From: CAIMFV01 sp040757715
GTDB lineage: Bacteria; Pseudomonadota; Alphaproteobacteria; Caulobacterales; Caulobacteraceae
NCBI GenBank assembly: GCA_040757715.1
Contig: JBFLWS010000001.1
Span: forward strand, 279,475 to 343,474
DNA: 64,000 nucleotides
Reading direction: 5' to 3'
In this document: one piece after another, positions 45,433 to 56,004 of the stretch
Layout of the letters: the number at the start of each line of letters is the position of its first letter
Numbering within the stretch: the stretch's first letter is position 1
The notes under the pieces: generated by a model
Told to the model about the DNA's origin: nothing
The model's database searches: none
What the model saw: the letters and a program-made list of their open reading frames with translations, nothing else
Made by a program: the position numbers and the translations under genes

Positions 45433-46692
45433 ATGACCAAAGCCGCGAGCGGCGACACCAAGTCCACCCTGTACTGCTCCTTCTGCGGAAAGAGCCAGCA
45501 TGAGGTGCGCAAGTTGATCGCTGGACCGACCGTTTTCATCTGCGATGAATGCGTCGAGCTTTGCATGGATATCATCCGCGAAGAGCACAAGATCGCCTTC
45601 GTGAAGTCCAAGGACGGCGTGCCCACGCCCCGCGAAATCCGCGAAGTGCTGGACGACTATGTGATCGGCCAGGACCACGCCAAGAAGGTGCTGTCCGTGG
45701 CGGTACACAACCACTACAAGCGCCTCAACCACAGCCAGAAGAACAACGACGTCGAACTGGCCAAGTCCAACATCCTGCTCGTGGGCCCCACCGGCTCGGG
45801 CAAGACCCTGCTGGCCCAGACTCTGGCTCGCATCATCGACGTGCCCTTCACCATGGCCGACGCCACCACCTTAACCGAGGCGGGCTATGTGGGTGAAGAT
45901 GTTGAGAATATTATCCTGAAGCTGCTGCAGGCCGCCGACTACAATGTCGAACGCGCCCAGCGCGGCATCGTCTATATCGACGAAGTCGACAAGATCAGCC
46001 GCAAGTCCGACAACCCCTCCATCACCCGCGACGTGTCGGGCGAAGGGGTGCAGCAGGCGCTCTTGAAGATCATGGAAGGCACTGTGGCCTCCGTGCCGCC
46101 GCAGGGCGGGCGCAAGCATCCGCAGCAGGAATTCCTGCAGGTGGACACCACCAACATCCTGTTCATCTGCGGCGGCGCCTTCGCCGGCCTCGAGAAGATC
46201 ATCTCCGGCCGCGGCAAGGGCACCTCCATCGGCTTCGGCGCCGAGGTGAAGGATCCGGAAGACCGCCGCACGGGCGAAATCCTGCGCGCCGTGGAGCCGG
46301 ACGACCTGCTCCGCTTCGGCCTCATCCCCGAATTCATCGGCCGTCTGCCGGTGATCGCCACCCTCGAGGACCTCGACGAGGTGGCGCTGGTGAAGATTCT
46401 CACCGAGCCCAAGAACGCCCTCGTCAAGCAGTACCAGCGCCTGTTCGAGATGGAGAACGTGGGCCTCACCTTCACCGACGACGCCCTGCACGCCATCGCC
46501 CGCAAGGCCATCGCCCGCAAGACGGGCGCCCGCGGTCTGCGTTCGATCATGGAAGGCATCTTGCTCGACACCATGTTCGAGCTGCCGACCTATCAGGGCG
46601 TGGAAGAGGTGGTGGTCAATGGCGAGGTGGTGGAAGGCCGCGCTCAGCCGCTGATGATCTACGCCGAGAAGCGCGGCGGCCAAGCTAGCTAA
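45433..46692 (+). CDS. clpX: ATP-dependent Clp protease ATPase subunit ClpX
   Basis: AAA+ unfoldase of ClpXP. 419 residues: N-terminal zinc-binding domain with Cys15, Cys18, Cys37 and Cys40 (CSFCGK; FICDECVELC), Walker A GPTGSGKT (about 116-123), Walker B IVYIDEVDKI, sensor regions, and the ClpP-docking IGF loop in GTSIGFGAEVK. C-terminal RSIMEGILLDTMFELP is standard. The stop codon TAA lies in a 15-bp tandem repeat that supplies further in-frame stops. Confidence 0.97.
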   Translation: MTKAASGDTKSTLYCSFCGKSQHEVRKLIAGPTVFICDECVELCMDIIREEHKIAFVKSKDGVPTPREIREVLDDYVIGQDHAKKVLSVAVHNHYKRLNHSQKNNDVELAKSNILLVGPTGSGKTLLAQTLARIIDVPFTMADATTLTEAGYVGEDVENIILKLLQAADYNVERAQRGIVYIDEVDKISRKSDNPSITRDVSGEGVQQALLKIMEGTVASVPPQGGRKHPQQEFLQVDTTNILFICGGAFAGLEKIISGRGKGTSIGFGAEVKDPEDRRTGEILRAVEPDDLLRFGLIPEFIGRLPVIATLEDLDEVALVKILTEPKNALVKQYQRLFEMENVGLTFTDDALHAIARKAIARKTGARGLRSIMEGILLDTMFELPTYQGVEEVVVNGEVVEGRAQPLMIYAEKRGGQAS

Positions 46693-46757
46693 GGTTGGGC
46701 CAGCTAAGTTTGGGCCAGCTAGGCTTGGACCGGCTAAGGGTAGGCCAGCCAAGCTGG
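46683..46757 (+). repeat. 15-bp tandem repeat tract at the clpX stop codon
   Basis: Five imperfect units of a 15-base sequence, best seen as GGCCAGCTAAGTTTG (46698-46712), GGCCAGCTAGGCTTG (46713-46727), GACCGGCTAAGGGTA (46728-46742) and GGCCAGCCAAGCTGG (46743-46757), with a partial first unit covering the clpX stop. Because the unit is a multiple of three, stops recur in frame at 46690, 46705, 46720 and 46735. Confidence 0.8.
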
Positions 46758-46859
46758 CCAACCTCGCGCCCACCCGCGATCCACAAGAAAATCTTCCGGG
46801 AATTTCCCTGTCGTGACAGGCGAATGCGGCGATCGGTCGCTCTTCGATTGATGTAGCCG

Positions 46860-46889
46860 CTTGAACCCAGCGACGAAGCGGCCACATGT
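46860..46889 (+). promoter_or_regulatory. possible heat-shock (sigma-32) promoter of lon
   Basis: CTTGAA (46860-46865), 16-base spacer, CCACATGT (46882-46889), resembling the sigma-32 consensus CTTGAA / CCCCATNT. It lies about 130 bases before the lon ATG. Lon is heat-shock regulated in Caulobacter and E. coli, which supports the reading, but the -10 match is only partial. The rest of the 324-base clpX-lon gap, apart from the tandem repeat, holds nothing I can assign. Confidence 0.45.
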
Positions 46890-47016
46890 TGTGTCGATCC
46901 TGTCATCGTCGCCTAGAGAGGGGCGGTCCAGGTCGAAACGCCTGCCCCGAGCCGTGACGTTGCGACAACGGGCCATCCCCGCAAGGCCGGGCGCCCCGCC
47001 GGCCATGGAGTTGTGA

Positions 47017-49410
<2,394 letters not shown>

Positions 49411-49448
49411 TCACCAGCTGATCATCCTGGAACTTTGAAGTCACAGTG

Positions 49449-49487
49449 AAGAGGCGGTTCGGCGACGGACCGCCTCTTAGTTTTTTT
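49449..49487 (+). terminator. intrinsic terminator of lon
   Basis: Hairpin AAGAGGCGGT (49449-49458) / ACCGCCTCTT (49469-49478) followed by seven T (49481-49487). Confidence 0.85.
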
Positions 49488-49515
49488 CCTAGCGAAGATC
49501 GTCTATAACCGAGGC

Positions 49516-50904
49516 GTGGCGAAATTGTCGTACCATAGGCTCGGTTTTGGCCTCTGCTTGGCGCTGCTCGTGGCGTCCCCGGCGCTCGCCGACGGCACGG
49601 CTGCGGGCGCGACGACGAGCGTGCGCCTGGATGGCCAAGGCCGCACCCTCGCATCGAGCGTCACCGCGGCGGAAGCTCAAGAGAATCTCGAAACGCGTGT
49701 GTCGCTGGCGGTGGACGCCGGATCAACCACCCCCGGCGCAACCTCGGCCAGCGGCGAGCTGAAGCGCTGGAACGATCTGAGGGTGGCTGCGGCCGCCAGC
49801 TGGACCGGCCGGCCATTGCAGCTGTCGCTGGAGGCGGCCAGCGGCCTCAGCCAGCCGGCCGAAGGCGGCTATCGCGCCGACGCCAGCGCGCGGGCCAAGG
49901 CGGCCCTCGCCCCCAACCCGGCCCTCAGCTTCGACCTAGCGGGCGAGGTGGCGCAAAGCGACGCCGCCCTCGGCCAAACCGGCGCCATGCAGGTCAGTCG
50001 GGTGAGCGACGCCGTGGCCGCCGGCGTGCAGTGGAAGCCCGTGCCCGGCGTGGCCTTGAAGGCGTCGCAACGCCTGGAGGACGCCGACGTGGTGTGGCGC
50101 GGCCGCGGCGCGAGCCAGGCCGTGGCCGCCGTGGACCTGCCAGCCGTGGAGCTGGCCGCGCGTCCCTGGAACGGCGCGGACCTCAACATCGCCTATGGGC
50201 GCACCGCCTCCAATTTCGACGCCGGCCGCTTCGCCGCCATCGCGGGCAGCGGCCTCGCCGATCCGACCCTGCTCGGCCGGGCCTATCGCCCGGACCAGGC
50301 CTGGCGGCTCGCCGTCACCGCCGTGCACCAGTTCGGGGCGGCCAAGCTGAAGCTGGGCTTGAGCGACTCGCAACTCATCACCAGCCAGGAGATGGGCGCG
50401 GCGGCGCCGACTCTGGTGGCCGGTGGGCGGCGCACCGATATGAGCCTCGGCTTCGAATGGCCGTTCCTGCTCGCCGATCGCACGGCCACCCTCGCCGGCG
50501 ATTGGACCCAGCGCGCCTCCAGCCTGCGCGATCCGCTCACCGGGGTCCTGCGGCCCCTCTCCGGGGAAGCGGCCTATGACGGGCGGCTCGATCTCGCCCT
50601 CGCCAGCCTGGATCGACGCTGGAGCTGGGGCCTGGGCGCCCACCTCACGGGCCCCAGCGCTGATTTCTCGGCCAGCCGTGTGCGCCAGGTGGGGGCGCTC
50701 TCCAGTCTCTCCTCCTTCGTCGAGATGCGCGCCGACAACACGGCGCTGCGGCTGCAGGTGGACAATCTGCTGAACGACGCCCCCAGCGTGCTCGACATGA
50801 ATTTCCTGCGGGATCGGTCGAGCGGACAGATTCTTTCCCAGGACCACAGCGCGCTTGATTCGTCCGCCCTCCGCCTAACTGTGACCCTCAGCCGGCGGAT
50901 TTGA
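49516..50904 (+). CDS. predicted outer-membrane beta-barrel protein, TonB-receptor-like without plug
   Basis: 462 residues from a GTG at 49516. Signal peptide ends VASPALA (residue 25). The mature protein is built of alternating amphipathic strands typical of a barrel, for example LQLSLEAASGL and LRLQVDNLLNDAPSVLDMNF, the latter very like the end of TonB-dependent receptors (VxNLLN). No plug-domain or TonB-box motif is seen, so it may be a reduced barrel or a member of an uncharacterised family. It stands alone between the lon terminator and the HU promoter. Function unknown. Confidence 0.6.
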   Translation: MAKLSYHRLGFGLCLALLVASPALADGTAAGATTSVRLDGQGRTLASSVTAAEAQENLETRVSLAVDAGSTTPGATSASGELKRWNDLRVAAAASWTGRPLQLSLEAASGLSQPAEGGYRADASARAKAALAPNPALSFDLAGEVAQSDAALGQTGAMQVSRVSDAVAAGVQWKPVPGVALKASQRLEDADVVWRGRGASQAVAAVDLPAVELAARPWNGADLNIAYGRTASNFDAGRFAAIAGSGLADPTLLGRAYRPDQAWRLAVTAVHQFGAAKLKLGLSDSQLITSQEMGAAAPTLVAGGRRTDMSLGFEWPFLLADRTATLAGDWTQRASSLRDPLTGVLRPLSGEAAYDGRLDLALASLDRRWSWGLGAHLTGPSADFSASRVRQVGALSSLSSFVEMRADNTALRLQVDNLLNDAPSVLDMNFLRDRSSGQILSQDHSALDSSALRLTVTLSRRI

Positions 50905-51010
50905 GCGCGTCCGGCGGAGACTATTCCGCGCCAAAGCGCGGATTCGCCGGTTTTGCGACGCAGCAACATGGATTGAGCGCGCAAGGACGGGCAAAACCCG
51001 CGCTTTCCCT

Positions 51011-51039
51011 TTGACGGCAAGGAAAAACCTGCATCTTAT
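51011..51039 (+). promoter_or_regulatory. promoter of the HU gene
   Basis: -35 TTGACG (51011-51016), 17-base spacer, -10 TCTTAT (51034-51039), about 60 bases before the HU ATG. The good -35 and spacing fit strong expression of HU. Confidence 0.6.
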
Positions 51040-51106
51040 GGCCGCTTCAACTGGGATCGAATCTGCGACTCGCGGGTTGATCTCGCCCGGGCCTGGGAGA
51101 AAACAT

Positions 51107-51379
51107 ATGACCAAAGCCGAACTGGTCGCGTCGATCGCTGAGAAGTCGGGTCTCAACAAGACCCAAGCCAAGGAGGCGTTGGACGCCTTCATCGACGCGG
51201 TCACGGCCGCCGTGAAAGCCGGCGACGAAGTCCGTATCGTCGGTTTCGGCAGCTTTGTGCCGGTGACCCGTGAAGCCGGCACCGCGCGCAATCCGCGCAC
51301 CGGCCAGACCGTGGAGCGTCCGGCCTCCAAAACCGTGCGCTTCCGTCCGGGCGAAGGCCTGAAGAGCGCGTTGAACTAA
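51107..51379 (+). CDS. hup: DNA-binding protein HU
   Basis: 90-residue histone-like nucleoid protein that bends and compacts DNA as a dimer. The ATG at 51107, preceded by GGGAG, gives MTKAELVASIAEKSGLNKTQ; the family signature GFGSFVPVTREAGTARNPRT, then GQ, forms the DNA-gripping beta arms (about 47-68), and the C-terminus KTVRFRPGEGLKSALN is standard. Located downstream of lon, the same neighbourhood as in E. coli (hupB) and Caulobacter. Followed by a strong terminator. Confidence 0.96.
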   Translation: MTKAELVASIAEKSGLNKTQAKEALDAFIDAVTAAVKAGDEVRIVGFGSFVPVTREAGTARNPRTGQTVERPASKTVRFRPGEGLKSALN

Positions 51380-51403
51380 GGCGCGATCTTAGGCAAAAGC
51401 ATG

Positions 51404-51437
51404 AGGGGGCGCGCCCGCGCGGCGCGTCCCCTTTTTT
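51404..51437 (+). terminator. intrinsic terminator of the HU gene
   Basis: GC-rich hairpin AGGGGGCGCGCC / GGCGCGTCCCCT with a CGCG loop, followed by six T (51432-51437), 24 bases after the HU stop. Confidence 0.85.
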
Positions 51438-51451
51438 ATCTGTGGCGACAC

Positions 51452-51528
51452 GGGCGGCTAGCTCAGCTGGTTAGAGCACCTCGTTTACACCGAGGGGGTC
51501 GGGGGTTCGAATCCCTCGCCGCCCACCA
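51452..51528 (+). tRNA. tRNA-Val (TAC)
   Basis: 77 bases with encoded CCA. Acceptor GGGCGGC pairs with GCCGCCC; the D-loop has AGCTCAGCTGGTTAGAGC; the anticodon arm CCTCG-TTTACAC-CGAGG gives TAC; the T arm has GGTTCGAATC. It begins 14 bases after the T-run of the HU terminator. The toxin-antitoxin pair follows within 50 bases. Confidence 0.97.
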
Positions 51529-51574
51529 TTACATCCACTTGATTTTGTTAGCATTTTTCGCTCGAATCCGAGCG

Positions 51575-51961
51575 TTAATCAATGCGCTCGATGGGCCCGG
51601 GATAGCGCAACACCGCCTCGTCCAGGGTCAGGAGCGTGATCCCCTCCACCAACGCCTGAGCCACCAGGATCCGGTCGAAGGGATCACGGTGCAGGTCCGG
51701 AAGCCGCGCCACGGCGGCGGCGTGCGCGCCGTCGATGGGCAGCTCCGCATAGCCGCTTTCCAGGAGCTCACGCCGGAACACCGCCGCGTCGAGGTCGAAA
51801 TCGGCGCGACCAAGCGCGGACTTGATGGCCACCTCCCAGATGCTGGCGGCGCTGAACAGGAGCTCATTGTCCGGATCGGCGAGCCGCGCCTGCGTTTTGT
51901 GCGACAGCCCCTCCCCCGCCGCCGCCCACAACAGCACATGGGTGTCGAGTAGCAGCTTCAC
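51575..51961 (-). CDS. PIN-domain toxin of VapC type
   Basis: 128 residues with the PIN ribonuclease acidic site: Asp6 in KLLLDTHVLLWA, Glu43 in SIWEVAIKSALG, Asp93/Asp96 in HRDPFDRILVAQA and Asp114 in LTLDEAVL. The LLLDTHVLLW opening and DPFDRILVAQA motif are those of PIN proteins that pair with Phd/YefM antitoxins. It overlaps its antitoxin by four bases. Likely target is tRNA or rRNA, inferred from the family. Confidence 0.87.
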   Translation of the reverse strand: MKLLLDTHVLLWAAAGEGLSHKTQARLADPDNELLFSAASIWEVAIKSALGRADFDLDAAVFRRELLESGYAELPIDGAHAAAVARLPDLHRDPFDRILVAQALVEGITLLTLDEAVLRYPGPIERID

Positions 51962-52203
51962 GACCGACCGTCGAACAGGGCCTCGATCGCCTCGGCGCCC
52001 ATGGAGTCGAAATCGCTCGGGACCTGGATGCGGCCGCGCATGAAGCCGAGGCGCGGCTTGGGCGCCTCCGCCTGATCCACCGGCGTGACCTTCACCACGG
52101 GCCGGCCAGCCTTGGCGATGATGAAGCCCTCGCCCCGCGCCAAGCTCTGCTCGATCAGGCGCGAGAGGTGGGTCTTGGCCTCGTGGATGTTCACAGTGCG
52201 CAT
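51958..52203 (-). CDS. Phd/YefM-type antitoxin
   Basis: 81 residues. The N-terminal MRTVNIHEAKTHLSRLIEQS and FIIAKAGRPVVKVTPV form the DNA-binding Phd/YefM fold; the C-terminal PRLGFMRGRIQVPSDFDSMG segment is the toxin-neutralising tail. It precedes the PIN toxin with ATGA overlap, the usual antitoxin-first order. Adjacent to tRNA-Val on one side and the orphan HigA-like gene on the other. Confidence 0.87.
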   Translation of the reverse strand: MRTVNIHEAKTHLSRLIEQSLARGEGFIIAKAGRPVVKVTPVDQAEAPKPRLGFMRGRIQVPSDFDSMGAEAIEALFDGRS

Positions 52204-52293
52204 GCCGCCACCATACTGCTTAGTTTAGTGAACTTAGTTTAATACTAGATCAAGTTCAAGCCCTGGCATGCTGGGAGTGCCGTCGCGAAGCTA

Positions 52294-52323
52294 TACGCTT
52301 GCAGCGTACACGCCGTCGGCGTA
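52294..52323. promoter_or_regulatory. paired operator TACGC-N5-GCGTA ahead of the orphan HigA-like gene
   Basis: TACGCTTGCAGCGTA (52294-52308) is followed directly by CACGCCGTCGGCGTA (52309-52323), one mismatch; centres 15 bp apart. The dyad is the same as at the HigBA module (15374 and 15404). Position is 27 bases before the ATG at 52350, suited to autoregulation. Confidence 0.7.
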
Positions 52324-52349
52324 TCGCTCCATCTCGGAGCGCCGCCGAT

Positions 52350-52721
52350 ATGAACATGGTTAGGAAAACCTACGACCCCCACAATCCGCCGAAGGTCACG
52401 GACGAGCAGCGCGCCCGCCTGAGCGCGATGACGAACGCTGAGGTCGAGGCGGCTGCGGACAACGACCCGGACAACCGGCCTATGACCGAGGTGGAGTGGG
52501 CGCGCGGGCGCACGCGGTGGCTGGCGCGCAAAGCCAGGGAAGCGACCGGACTGTCTCAGGCGAAATTCGCCGAGGCCTACCATCTCAAGGTCAGGACCGT
52601 GCAGGGTTGGGAGGCGGGCAGAAAGGTCGCCGACGAATCCGCGCGCGCCTATCTGGAGGTGATCCGGCGCGAACCCGCCCTGGTCCGCGCCGCCCTCGCC
52701 CGAGAAGACAGCGCCGCCTAG
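52350..52721 (+). CDS. orphan HigA-like helix-turn-helix regulator
   Basis: 123 residues. N-terminal part KVTDEQRARLSAMTNAEVEA, then AADNDPDN, resembles the short acidic leader of BrnA-like antitoxins; the HTH is WLARKAREATGLSQAKFAEA with recognition segment KVRTVQGWEAGRK, then ARAYLEVIRREPALVRAAL. There is no toxin gene beside it on this strand. The recognition helix and operator match those of the HigBA antitoxin at 15742, so it may regulate both. ATG 52350 is preferred over an upstream start inside the operator. Confidence 0.75.
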   Translation: MNMVRKTYDPHNPPKVTDEQRARLSAMTNAEVEAAADNDPDNRPMTEVEWARGRTRWLARKAREATGLSQAKFAEAYHLKVRTVQGWEAGRKVADESARAYLEVIRREPALVRAALAREDSAA

Positions 52722-52920
52722 GCGCGGCGAGATGCGCCTATCATCCATGCTAAGTCGGGGGCGTGGGCTTACCTCCGCCGGCTCGGATGAGATGACTGAG
52801 CGTCCTAAGAACATCGTCCCGCCCCCTTCCGTCCCGCAGCGCAAACCGCCTATCATCGCCCATCCACGCGCTCAGTGAGAAGCTGCGGCGATCCGGGACG
52901 AAGCCCCTCAGGAGGGACAG

Positions 52921-54363
52921 ATGCAGATGAAGACGCCGCTCCTGCTGGCCATGACCTTGGCGGCCTTGACGACTGCGCAGGCCGCGCCCGGCGGCGCCCT
53001 CGCCGCGAGCCCCTCCCCCGTCGCCAGCGCGCCCAAGCCCGACGAGGCCTATGAGATCGGCCGCGAGGCTTATGATTTCCTCTTCCCCATCGTGGTGATG
53101 GAGCTCACCCGCCAGCAGTTCACCAATGTGGTCCATGTGGGCGACGGCTTCGGCGTGCATGCGCCCATGAACGCGTTTGGCCATGCGCCCACCTTTCCGC
53201 CCGCCGGGGCGCGCATGGTGGTGCGGCCGAACTTCGACACGCTCTACTCGGTGGTCTGGCTCGACGTGGCCAAGGAGCCGGTGATCGTCTCCACCGGCGA
53301 CATGGGCGATCGCTATTTCCTGCTGCCGCTGATGGACATGTGGACCGACGTGTTCGCCTCGCCAGGCACGCGCACCACGGGCGAGGGCGCGCAGGCCTTC
53401 GCCGTCACCGCGCCGGGCTGGAAGGGCGCCCTGCCCGCCGGCGTCAGCCGCATCGAATCGCCCACCAGCGTCGTTTGGATCATCGGCCGCCTCCAGACCA
53501 ATGGGGTGAAGGACTACGCCAATGTCCACGCCCTCCAGGCCGGGATCAAGGCCACGCCCCTGTCGCAATGGGGCAAGCCGCATCAGGACGCCACAGGCGC
53601 GGTGGATCCCGCCGTCGATATAAGGACCCCGCCCAAACGACAGATGGCGCAGATGTCGGCGGAGCGCTTCTACAGCCTCGGGGCGTCGCTGATGAGCCGC
53701 TATGGCGTGCATTTGCAGGACCAGACCATCCTGCCGCGCCTCGCCCGCATCGGCCTTGTCCCCGGCCGCGCCTTCGATTGGAGCGCCCTGCCCGCCTCAA
53801 CCCGCGAGGCGCTGTCCCACGCCGCCGCCGATGGTCACGCGGCCCTGGCGGCCTCAGGTCTTGATCGGGGCGAGGCCCGCAACGGCTGGCGCTATCAGAT
53901 CGCGGCCATGGGCAGTTATGGCGCGGACTACCACCAGCGGGCGGTGGTGGCCGAGAACGGGCTCGGCGCCAATCTGAAGGAGGATGCGGTCTATCCCTCC
54001 ACCAGCGCCGACGCGGACGGCCAGGCGTTGGACGGCGCCCATCGCTACCAGCTGCACTTCAACAAGGCCGACCTGCCGCCCGTGCGCGCCTTCTGGTCGC
54101 TGACCCTCTATGACCGAGAGGGCTTCCAGGCGGCGAACCCGCAGAACCGCTTCGCCATCGGCGATCGGGACGACCTTGCCTACAATCCCGACGGTTCGCT
54201 CGATCTCCTGATCCAGGCGGACGACCCCGGTCCTGGTCCTGGCCGCAACTGGCTGCCGGCGCCGAAAACGCCCTTCAACCTGTCCTTCCGCGCCTATTGG
54301 CCCAAGGCGGAGATCCTCGACGGGACCTGGCGGCTGCCGCCGGTGCGCCGGACAGGGCCGTGA
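52921..54363 (+). CDS. DUF1254 domain-containing exported protein
   Basis: 480 residues. Signal peptide (MQMKTPLLLAMTLAALTTAQ, cleavage after AQA, about residue 22). DUF1254 region about 40-190 (AYEIGREAYDFLFPIVVMEL; RPNFDTLYSVVWLDVAKEPV; DRYFLLPLMDMWTDVFASPG) and a C-terminal DUF1214 region (YQLHFNKADLPPVRAFWSLT, then LYDREGFQAANPQNRFAIGD). These paired domains occur in periplasmic or secreted proteins of unknown biochemical role. AGGAGGGA ahead of the ATG is an excellent ribosome-binding site. Monocistronic. Confidence 0.88.
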   Translation: MQMKTPLLLAMTLAALTTAQAAPGGALAASPSPVASAPKPDEAYEIGREAYDFLFPIVVMELTRQQFTNVVHVGDGFGVHAPMNAFGHAPTFPPAGARMVVRPNFDTLYSVVWLDVAKEPVIVSTGDMGDRYFLLPLMDMWTDVFASPGTRTTGEGAQAFAVTAPGWKGALPAGVSRIESPTSVVWIIGRLQTNGVKDYANVHALQAGIKATPLSQWGKPHQDATGAVDPAVDIRTPPKRQMAQMSAERFYSLGASLMSRYGVHLQDQTILPRLARIGLVPGRAFDWSALPASTREALSHAAADGHAALAASGLDRGEARNGWRYQIAAMGSYGADYHQRAVVAENGLGANLKEDAVYPSTSADADGQALDGAHRYQLHFNKADLPPVRAFWSLTLYDREGFQAANPQNRFAIGDRDDLAYNPDGSLDLLIQADDPGPGPGRNWLPAPKTPFNLSFRAYWPKAEILDGTWRLPPVRRTGP

Positions 54364-54451
54364 GCGCCGCGACGGCCATAAGGTAAAACCATTGTTTGTA
54401 ATTGGCGGCTAGAACAGGATCATCTTCCTCGAGTTCCTGCGACGGCCGGCG

Positions 54452-55555
54452 ATGTCTGACAAACGTACTGTACGAAAGCTGTCGGCGCTGCAGGACTCGG
54501 CGTCCACCGCTCGCGTGCTCAACCTCCTGCAGACGCACAAGCGCTTCCCCGACGACCAGGAGCTGATCGAGAAACCGTTCTTCGAGAACAAGGTCCTCAA
54601 TCACGCCATCATCCTGAAGCACAAGCTGCGACCGGACGAATACGCCCTGTTCAAGGTTCCGCCGCCCAGCACCACCAAGGTGCTGCTGCCCATCGACGGT
54701 AAGGACCTGCGCTATGGGGCCCACTCCTTCTTCATCGATCAGAAGGACTATGACCGGGTCCTGGACGAATATCTGGGCGATGATCTGAAGCCGGGCGCGC
54801 ACGATCGCATGGTGCTGGAGTTGGTGGCCCGCCTGCCCACCCTCGACCCCTTCCTGTTGAAGGAATATCTGGCGCGCGACGGCTTCCATCCGGCCAGGGC
54901 CTATTTCGCCGTATCCGACGGGGACATCCGCCGCATGGTGGATTTTGTCCGCTCCGAGGTCATGGCCCTGGTCACCCTGTCAGCGGGCGGGGATCAGGTG
55001 TCGGCGGCCTACGCCTCGCGCCTGGTGAACAAGCTCCTCTCCAACGCCCCCGACGCCGGGTTCGAACCCCTGCGCGAGACCTTGAAGCTGTCGCCGCAGG
55101 AATATGCCGACGGCATGTTCTCCTGGCGCGGCTTCCTTTATTACAAATGGCAGATGCGCGACCTGATGATGCCCATGGGCCAGGTCATGGACGAGATCGC
55201 CGCCATCCGCGGTCGCGGGCCCCAGAACGCCGAAGCCGCCGCCTATATCCCCGAGGCCAAGCAGCGCATCGTCGATCGCATGATCCGCACCACGAAGAGC
55301 GCCCAGAAAAGCCTCGCGGTCTACGACGATGCCTTCAACGGCCTCACCCGCCGCAAAGACCCCAGCGCCTTCCGCAACTTCCTCATCGAGGCGCCGAGCA
55401 TGTTCTTCGACCTCGGCAAGCAGTTGGGCGCCATCCAGCACATCATCAGTTTCTGGCGCTACCGCTTCCCGAACGATCAGCGGCGCCTGATCGGTCCCGA
55501 CGAGTTGATGGACATATTGCTCGACTTTGAGGACAGCCTCGGCTTCGCTGGTTGA
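54452..55555 (+). CDS. conserved hypothetical cytoplasmic protein
   Basis: 367 residues with no signal peptide or membrane helix. Acidic and basic residues are well mixed; the second half is helical (KRIV... region IPEAKQRIVDRMIRTTKSAQ) and the first half has mixed strands (EYALFKVPPPSTTKVLLPID). No catalytic motif recognised. I recall similar proteins only as lineage-specific hypotheticals of Caulobacterales, which is not proof. It is preceded by a 90-base gap and followed by the small beta protein, each likely its own transcript. Confidence 0.7.
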   Translation: MSDKRTVRKLSALQDSASTARVLNLLQTHKRFPDDQELIEKPFFENKVLNHAIILKHKLRPDEYALFKVPPPSTTKVLLPIDGKDLRYGAHSFFIDQKDYDRVLDEYLGDDLKPGAHDRMVLELVARLPTLDPFLLKEYLARDGFHPARAYFAVSDGDIRRMVDFVRSEVMALVTLSAGGDQVSAAYASRLVNKLLSNAPDAGFEPLRETLKLSPQEYADGMFSWRGFLYYKWQMRDLMMPMGQVMDEIAAIRGRGPQNAEAAAYIPEAKQRIVDRMIRTTKSAQKSLAVYDDAFNGLTRRKDPSAFRNFLIEAPSMFFDLGKQLGAIQHIISFWRYRFPNDQRRLIGPDELMDILLDFEDSLGFAG

Positions 55556-55636
55556 GCAGACTCTCGCCATCCGGCAATTGACAGTTTTGTCAGCTAGCCG
55601 TATGGGCGAGGGCTGCTTGCAAACGGAGGAAACAGC

Positions 55637-55933
55637 ATGTCGGTTGATGGCGCCTGGACGGTCACTGTCCAATCCCCCATGGGCCCCCAGACCAATACCC
55701 TGACGCTCACCTCGTCGGGCTCGACCCTGACCGGGACCGCGTCCACCCCGCAGGGCTCGCAGGACATCGCCGACGGCAAGGTCGACGGCGACAACGTGTC
55801 CTGGAAGGCCTCGATCACTACCCCCTTCCCCATGACCCTGGAATTCTCCGGCAAGGTCGAGGGCGACAAGATCAGCGGTTCGGTGAAGGCCGGCTCGTTC
55901 GGCTCGTTCCCGTTCTCGGGCGTGCGCGCGTAA
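55637..55933 (+). CDS. small beta-rich hypothetical protein
   Basis: 98 residues composed of short strands: WTVTVQSPMGPQTNTLTLTS, STLTGTASTPQGSQDIADGK, VSWKASITTPFPMTLEFSGK, and KISGSVKAGSFGSFPFSGVR. The pattern (G-x-W-x-V then alternating T/S strands, D-G-x-V-x-G-D-x-V-S-W) is like small calycin-type domains seen in bacterial conserved hypotheticals. GGAGGAA precedes the ATG; a strong terminator follows. Ligand unknown. Confidence 0.75.
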   Translation: MSVDGAWTVTVQSPMGPQTNTLTLTSSGSTLTGTASTPQGSQDIADGKVDGDNVSWKASITTPFPMTLEFSGKVEGDKISGSVKAGSFGSFPFSGVRA

Positions 55934-55961
55934 TCTTTTAGTTTTCCAACATCGACTTCCA

Positions 55962-55991
55962 CGCCTCGGGCTTGCGCCCGGGGCGTTTTTT
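55962..55991 (+). terminator. intrinsic terminator after the small beta-rich protein
   Basis: Hairpin CGCCTCGGGC-TTGC-GCCCGGGGCG (one mismatch) followed by six T (55986-55991), between this gene and the convergent nnr. Confidence 0.85.
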
Positions 55992-56004
55992 ATTGGCGCC
56001 GCTC

